From: Colocasia esculenta
Lineage: Eukaryota; Streptophyta; Magnoliopsida; Alismatales; Araceae
Assembly (NCBI GenBank): GCA_014218235.1
Contig: CM024760.1
Location: 13,992,049 to 14,056,048 of the forward strand
Reading direction: 5' to 3'
DNA length: 64,000 bases
Positions 57,475 through 64,000 of this stretch are shown here, in pieces; within the stretch, counting starts at the first letter, position 1; each line of letters opens with the position of its first letter. A model generated the notes under the pieces. The model made no database searches, had not been told where the DNA came from, and was given only the letters and a program-made list of their open reading frames with translations. A program made the position numbers and the translations under genes.

Positions 57475-58315
57475 TGTACACACGTGATTTAGACTCCACC
57501 GCGGGCAAATTTCATATTAGGCCATAATGCCACAAATGGCCCTCCTATTGTCTTGCAAGAGTGTTTTCCCAATATTTATGGATCTTACCTATTCTTCCCC
57601 GTGCTTCCCCTCCTTTTCCAAGGCTCACCGGCTGACATAGGCATTCATTTCAAATCGTGGCGGGTCTGGTGGGCATGTTTTCAAGTCGCGACGGGTCTAC
57701 GGGACGCATTACATCGTGCCCCACGTGGCACAACTCGTCGTAGTGCCCCACGAGGCACATCTCCACTTCGTGCCCCACGAGGCACATCTCCATCTTGTGC
57801 CCCACGCGGCACCCTTCCCCTTCGCACCCACGTGGTGCACCTCCCTATTTGGCCCTCGCGGCCGCTTTTCTTTCCCTCCTCCGGCCCATCGGATTCCTTT
57901 TCCCCACTGGGCATCGCGCCCTCCTTCTTCTCAAATCCCTCCGGCCCGCCGGAGTCTCCAAAGTCTTTCTGCAATTCTCTCCTTGTCATTTTCAATCAGG
58001 TCATCTGACCTTTCTCTCATTGTTTTCGGGGCTTTAGCCCCCATGTATCTCTTTAATTTCCAAATAAAATTATACATTCTTTAAAACCTCTAAGTCTCGC
58101 CCCAGCACAGGGCATTCTTCCTTCCATTATCCTCCGAACTTTTACTATATTTATCAGTGTGAAAAATCCATAAAAAGATGAATATTCAGCATTGCGATGC
58201 TACCGTAGCACTTTGCTTATGAAAACTCCGCTCTAGGAGTCCAAAATTCCCTCCTGGGTCATTAAGGTTTGCCCTTAGCATGGGCACTTTCACACACACT
58301 GCACGACACCCTAGG
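57475..58315 (+). mobile_element. LTR E, 5' LTR of a decayed TGTAGACA-family gypsy element
   Basis: It starts TGTACACACGTGATTTAG. The first 230 bp or so are nearly identical to LTR G (62390 onward), including CATAATGCCACAA, GGCATTCATTTCAA and GTCGCGACGGGTCT. After GGGACGCATTA it diverges into G-box repeats. Solo LTR F interrupts it at 58316, so its right end is unclear. Confidence 0.7.
57716..57840. repeat. 27-bp tandem repeats with G-box-like palindromes
   Basis: GTGCCCCACGTGGCAC or variants (CACGAGG, CACGCGG) occur at 57716, 57743, 57770 and 57797, with a related GCACCCACGTGGTGCAC at 57824, at 27-bp spacing. CACGTG is the core of plant G-boxes bound by bZIP and bHLH factors. Confidence 0.8.
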
Positions 58316-60561
58316 TCGACTGTGACAGAACGCCTCGTTCAAGCCCGTTAAACCATTAACGAACTTGAACCGAGTCCGCCTCCTGCGATAGGGTCGTAGC
58401 CTCGCAAGGTACACCACACACGAGTCCGTGAAAACAGAAAGGAACACACTTGTTCACATATATGATTCACCATTTCATATATAATGTACAATATTACATA
58501 GCCAAATTTCAACAAAAGTATAAGAAAGTACAAGAGCTTGGGGCATACCTCGAGGTAAACTGGTACAACTGAGGAAAGAAACTACACTGCTAGAGGCGCT
58601 GGCCCCAACACTGCCTGAACTGGAAGACGGTAACGAAACCTCCTACTCGCCTCCGCCTGTGAGGAGGGGTGAGCCTCACTAGTCATTGGCTCAGTAGGAA
58701 ATCCCCAACTCGAGCAAACCATACACAAGTACGGAAGCAGTAAACTATACTAGCAATTTATAGCACAACCACGCAGGTTATTAAATCAATAATCATACTT
58801 ACCATTTTTCGACTATATTGAACAAATTAATTAAAATAAACGACAAAACTCAATTACGTATACGAGCTAAAGTAGGGTTCGCCACACTAGAGCCACGTAG
58901 ACTGGTTCGCGACACCAGTAACTGACTCGGACAAACAAACACAGGTTTGCCTCTTAGTCTCGCAGCCACGGACGAAAGGTTCAGCTGCCGCTCCACGTGG
59001 AAAAGTCAAACAACTATGGAGACCAACTAAACACCACTCCTGCAGACACACAGCCGCAGGCCCATGCCTAGCACCTCTAGGGTCTCTGGACGGAGCACCC
59101 TAGAGTGAGGCACTGGAAAGGACTAGCTGGGGACCAGTGTTGACTACCGGTGTTCATAACCCCAACTAAGAGCGCGCTACAAGTGACTAAAAACAAACTC
59201 AAGAGTCACTGTCCCACTGTCGTCTTTCCCTCAGTCGGACAAACAACTCAAACAGAGGAGTGAGGGTTTCCAGGACAGACGACACAGACCTCGACGGTAC
59301 AACACAAGTACCGGGACAAGCCCTGAACTAACAGCCTGGCTCACAGAGAACCTAGGGCACCCAACTGGAGAGGTAACCACGGTAGGCGTCGTACTACCTG
59401 CCACACACACAAAACCATGTGCGCACCGCACAAACCACGTGAAATCTCACGATATTCACAAGTACCGACGGTCCACAACACGTCTCATGTGCATACCAGG
59501 CCAACGCATAAACCACTAGTTAGCTCCGTAACCAACATGCTAGCCTCGTAAACATGCGCTCCTAGAGCGCCACAGGTGCCAATGCACCACACGTTATTAC
59601 CGAATACATTGAATAACAATAATCGGATAATCATATCACATATGCCATACACATTCAGACCACTCGGCTGTGGTCGCAACATGGGCCTGTGTCGCCTCCA
59701 GAACGCGACAACCCGATATGGCGCGTTTATCACATGAATGCAACGCACAAAGATGTCGCGTTCCCCACTTGAACGCGACGGGTCACCTATCGCGTTCATA
59801 TCGCGACAGGGGGTTTCGTCGCCTTCACAGGTAGGAACCCTAATCAGGGATCCTTTCCACAGATTACCACCCTACGTTATGCAAACCACCCTTAATTCAT
59901 GTTTTTCATGCTTTTGTGATCATCCTAACATAGTATCTATAGTTAGAAAAGCAAATAATCATTCAAACAATCGTCACATGCGATCTACAGACCAAAAACA
60001 GGAAGAATTACCCTACCTCCGCGAAGAACACACAATCTGACGATTTCTCGGTGTTTCCTCCGCTCCACACGAAGTCCCTGCAGTGAGAACACGCCGAATG
60101 CCAAGCCTCCACGCCAAAACGCCCCTAAAAACCCGCGCAGCACCTCCCCCTGGTCAAACAGAGCATGCTCAGCTCTGTCTGGCCAGCAAGGGTTTAAGCA
60201 CCGCTTGCGGTTCAGAACGCGACGGACTACTCCGTCGCAAGCTCATTGCGACGGACTTGGGCGTCGCCTTCCTGAGGCTAACGTCTGCAAGTCGCCCAGC
60301 GCGCGACACGCGGCGCACATGCATACGATCGCCGATCCCTGGTGGTTTCTAGAACGCGACGGGCAGGGCAGTCGTGTTCATAACGTGACATCCCTCTCTG
60401 TCGTGTTCACAAACAGAGAATTTCAGGGTGCTACGGGCCCAAACTATCGGCCCAATAAGCTCCAAAAACACATGTACACACCGAACACATACCACATTGG
60501 CCTCACAAACGCTAAACACAAGATCCACAAGGATCCGAAAAACGCGCGACGTTACACCGAC
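58316..60561 (+). mobile_element. Solo LTR F, 2236 bp, nested in the gypsy element
   Basis: The LTR spans 58321-60556, starting TGTGACAGAACGCC and ending GCGACGTTACA. The flanks TCGAC (58316-58320) and CCGAC (60557-60561) are a 5-bp duplication with one substitution. It is homologous, inverted, to LTR H. AACGCGAC-rich blocks lie at 59695-59815 and 60208-60400. ORFs here carry no protein domain. Confidence 0.82.
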
Positions 60562-62389
60562 TGCTTCGGTAGACACCGTCACTGTCGCAGCCATGCCTGA
60601 AAGGCACGAACGTCTGTTTCTCCCCTTACTCGGCCAAAATATGAGTAGTAGAGGTAGTCTGGGCAAGGCAACCAACCCAAAGCACTCCGTCATAAGAGAA
60701 TGTCTCAAAATGGGCAAATCAAATGACCAATAAAAATCAAAGTCAAAATGCATGTCAAGAGCGGCAAAGTCCCCGCAAAGATCCAAACGGATCTGGATGT
60801 ATGCATGCAAAATCAAAATCAAAACCAATCAATCATAATAGGGCATGGCAAAGAGCGGCAAAGTCCCCGCGGAGATCCAAATGGACCCGGTTGTACGCAT
60901 GTCCCTACAATTGAATGGTCATCAATCAATCAAGTTCAAAAAGCCCCAATAATCAAATGAGACTGAATCTTTTGACGGTTGTGTCAAGGAAGGGAGTCAA
61001 ACCCAACTCTTTGAGCATCCATATAATGCTTATCTCCAAATTTTCTTCCCTTCTCCCTGCCAGACTTAGTCGCCTTTTCAGGTATGGCTTTGGTAGTGCG
61101 CTGTTAACCGCTAACAATCAGCACTTGGGCACCACTTTAAAATGTATGCCATACTCTGGACATTCTTTAATGACACAGGATGTAACGAGGACCCCTTACC
61201 AGTCAGTTTTCACAACCTTAATGATACCATAGCATGGCAATGTTCCAAAAAAAAAAAAAAGAATATCTCCAAAACCCAAAAAAATCCAAATATTTCCAAA
61301 ATCACAAAAAATTCAAAATCCCCAAAATCAATAAAAATTCAAATATTTCCAAAACCTACAAAAAATTCAAATACTTTTCAAAAATTCATAAAAATGTGGA
61401 AAATATCCAAAAATCCAAAATTCATGATGGTACTGCACAGGGCCAGCGTGCATCTCCTTCTGCGTCAGATCGATGCAATTCTTACCTCATGGGTTCCCCC
61501 ATCTTGAACTCCAAACTCCTTGGCCAAAAGATCACTCATCCTCATGGTTTAAAACAAACAAAATTGTTTGAGTTGCGTCTATTGTTGACTATTTTATCCA
61601 TGCTCCGTGTTATAAATGTGTTATTCCATGATATGTGTTATTTTAACCTTATTTTCCTTTAGCCCAGCATACATGCATATTGAAATCACTGTGGGAAAAC
61701 CACTCTTCCAATGCAATCTGAGAGCCATTCTCACTCCTTATTTTCCTTTAGCCCAGCATACATGCATATTGAAATCACTGTGGGAAAACCACTCTTCCAA
61801 TGCAATCTGAGAGCCATTCTCACTCCAAATCCAAGCAATTTGAAATATTCCAATCCGGGTCAAGTACCAACTCCCTTGTTGTCGCCTCCGGGCTGATTTC
61901 CTTAAGAACTCTTGTTTGGATTTATCTCCTACATTTCGTCTTTACTCCCAGAGATCCAACTGAGGCATGGCAGATGCCCCCGATGGTGCAACTAATGGAT
62001 TGTGTCCTTAGGTACTTCCCCTACGCTGAAAGTTGATCTCTCCCTCATGCCCCACGTGGCATCTTTCCTTTGTGTACCACGTACACATCTCCAGTTGTGC
62101 CCCTCGTGCGCACACTTTGTTTCCTTCCGATCCAAACATTTTGTTCCTTTAGGTTCTCTTCCTGGTGGTGACTTCCTAGGGTATTGGTGAAAGACTCTCA
62201 TCAGGTGGTGTTCACCCCAGTGTCACGCATGTCTATTTTTCACCTTGGTGTCTACTTTTTAGTCCGCTCCCCTGCACTGCACTCCGCTTCGCTACGCTTC
62301 ATTTCTTTCATTTCCATTCACTCCATTACACTCCACTCAGTGTCCCTTCGCTTCGCTCCCCTGCAAAGCAGACGCCAAGGCGTGGCAGC
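60562..62389 (+). mobile_element. Non-coding internal remnant of the gypsy element
   Basis: No gag or pol domain is left. Two related units with GAGCGGCAAAGTCCCCGC lie at about 60756 and 60853. An A-rich block of CCAAAATT-type words (61247-61425) resembles the 3' non-coding part of Tat/Ogre-type elements. A purine-rich CCAAGGCGTGGCAGC (62375-62389) abuts the 3' LTR and is the likely polypurine tract. Confidence 0.6.
61649..61826. repeat. Perfect 89-bp tandem duplication
   Basis: Units 61649-61737 and 61738-61826 are identical as read, starting TTATTTTCCTTTAGCCC. Identity implies a recent duplication within an otherwise decayed element. Confidence 0.93.
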
Positions 62390-64000
62390 TGTAGACACGC
62401 GATTTTGACTCCACCGCGGGAAAATTTCATATTACGCCATAATGCCACAATGGCCCTCCTATTGCCTTGCAAGAGTGTTTTCCCAATATTTATGGATCTC
62501 ACCTATTCTTTCCCGATGCTTCCCCTCCTTTTCCAAGGCCCACCGGCTGACATAGGCATTCATTTCAAGTCGCGGCGGGTCTGGTGGGCGTGTTTTCAAG
62601 TCGCAACGGGTCTGCGGAACGCATTATGAAATGCGTTTGGCATGGTGGGCATGATTCCATTTGTCGCGCTAGGCATGTTGGATGCGACTAGGCCAAAAGG
62701 TTCTTATCGCGGCGGCTTTCTGCGACGCGATAAGAAATTTGCTTATTTTATTTACGAAATATGCCCAAATTGCCAGTTTAGGAACACGTCTGCCATGGGC
62801 GATGCGATTATGATTATGCTTTTGGTAGATTTTATAAATAAAATATGGAAATACTTTACCGCATCGTGCCGTGCCGACGCGTTTCAAATTAGAGATGCGT
62901 CGGACCGTACCGACGTGATTAGGCCCGAGGCCCCAAAAGTCGTCGCACTCGAGCGCCCGTACCTCGAATCCCGGGAACTATCTGAATTGCATCCACCTGA
63001 GCCTCCGCGATTAGGTCCTAGGCCTGAACCCCTAGACCCCCGGAAGTCGTCGCATTTATGAGCCCACGTGTCAAAATGAAGTCGCGTCCGGAAGGTCGAC
63101 GTGTTTCAATATCACGGCGCGCCATCCCGACGCGATTCTAAAGGTGACCACAGGCTATAAACATCATTTTATTGTCAAATCAAGCGGGAAATGCAGTCGC
63201 TGTTAATCACGGCACGCCGTGTGGACATGTTTCACTCTTATAGTCACGGGGGCTGTACCCGACGAGATTCAAAGCTTTCATGCCTATAAATACAGACCGA
63301 GGGTTAGTTGTTCAGGGGGTCCATTTCATAGCAGGCAAAGCCCTGCCGGATTCCCGCCTCGGCTCCAGACCAAGGAGGCCCGTCACGCAATCTGAGCTAT
63401 CCCATCCATCCAATCGGCGCAAGGCGGAGGAGCACTCCTTCCACGTCGTCCTCCACGCACTTCAGAGCGAAGCGGGGGACCATCTTCCTCCTCTTCTTCC
63501 TCTATCCATTCCAGAAGCGCTGCCGTGCCATTCACCATTTGGAGAAGCACCCCCTCCCCTTTCTCTTTCTCTTGGTTTATCCACCTCCTCCGGGCCCCAC
63601 GTGGCTTCCTTATACTCTTTTTATACACACATGCATGCATACACACACACACACCCCACATTTTTAGGGGTTTAAAAGCCACCACACGGTAAGTCGTTCC
63701 CTATGCCATTCATTCTTCCATTTCATCTATTAGAATTGTATACTACACACGTGGCTAATCCCCTTCCTTTCTTATTTGTCTCATTTTCAGAGTAATCAAC
63801 AAAAGAAATGCCTTCTCCACGGCCGGCGCTGCTCGATAGAAGAAGAAAGGAACTCACACCCCCGCGTCAACCTCCCACTCTCTAACAGGTACTTTTCGCG
63901 ATCACCCATTCCATTAGCACCCCTTCGCGCGTGCATTCTCCATTCGGTACCCTCGCGTACCTGGCGATCACGTTATTTTTCTTTTCTTGTCATTTTTTTC
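62390..64000 (+). mobile_element. LTR G, 3' LTR of the gypsy element, running off the window
   Basis: It starts TGTAGACACGCGATTTTG right after a polypurine-like tract, which marks it as a 3' LTR. It contains TGCGACGCGAT-type blocks, a TATA box at 63285, and the CCACGGCCGGCG hairpin near 63820. GGTACCCTCGCGTACCTGGCG at 63946-63966 aligns with LTR C. The right end is beyond 64000. Confidence 0.8.
63284..63292 (+). promoter_or_regulatory. TATA box of LTR G
   Basis: CTATAAATA in the context CATGCCTATAAATACAGACC is conserved in position with LTR C (45839). Transcription would start about 30 bp downstream, near the GTTAGTTGTTCAGG segment. Confidence 0.65.

Noticed and set aside
57681..57995. Charged minus-strand ORF (RGARSGDVPRGA-type repeats)
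   Set aside because: It is generated by the 27-bp G-box tandem repeats and shows no domain.
60205..60828. Overlapping long ORFs on both strands as a gene pair
   Set aside because: They lie within and across the end of solo LTR F, have no recognisable domain and reflect CG-rich composition.

Overview
The window is nuclear DNA of a flowering plant. The single host gene I can model in full is the plant orthologue of LEO1 (Arabidopsis VIP4), a Paf1-complex subunit. It has GT-AG introns, and nearly everything else is plant transposable elements: hAT, CACTA and Mutator-like DNA transposons, an RTE LINE, SINEs and Ty3/gypsy LTRs. A GC-rich broken P450 exon and the overall style suggest a monocot. 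That is inference, not proof.

Layout. 1-2.7 kb: repeats and a foldback MITE. 2.7-22 kb: LEO1 on the + strand, 11 exons, about 620 codons. Its introns are stretched by insertions whose ends can be read to the base. Intron 2 holds a complete 4.8-kb hAT element with an open four-exon transposase gene. Intron 3 holds a SINE split by a hAT MITE. Intron 5 holds an RTE LINE, split by a deleted relative of the intron-2 hAT, which carries a long foldback repeat. 22-27 kb: a broken flavonoid-3'-hydroxylase-like P450 fragment abutting an Ac-like hAT element, then a minisatellite. 27-37.4 kb: two large solo LTRs, a decayed CACTA element and a poly(A)-tailed retroelement. 37.7-45 kb: a second CACTA element, invaded by a solo LTR and by a Pack-MULE-like element carrying a DUF506 gene fragment, then fused to a Ty3/gypsy fragment. 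45-50.4 kb: another LTR, a hAT-in-hAT nest, and an inverted-repeat element with a GC-rich repetitive core. 50.4-57.5 kb: mostly unassigned DNA, a solo LTR and a cationic amino acid transporter fragment. 57.5-64 kb: a decayed gypsy element (LTR, internal remnant, LTR) interrupted by another solo LTR.

How it works together. LEO1 is the only expected housekeeping function, acting in transcription elongation and histone modification. The intron-2 hAT transposase could act on its own ends and on the related deletion derivative in intron 5, which has opposite orientation in the same gene. The rest is a record of insertion, LTR-LTR recombination and gene-fragment capture. Ends were called from target-site duplications and inverted repeats read by eye; no database search was possible.
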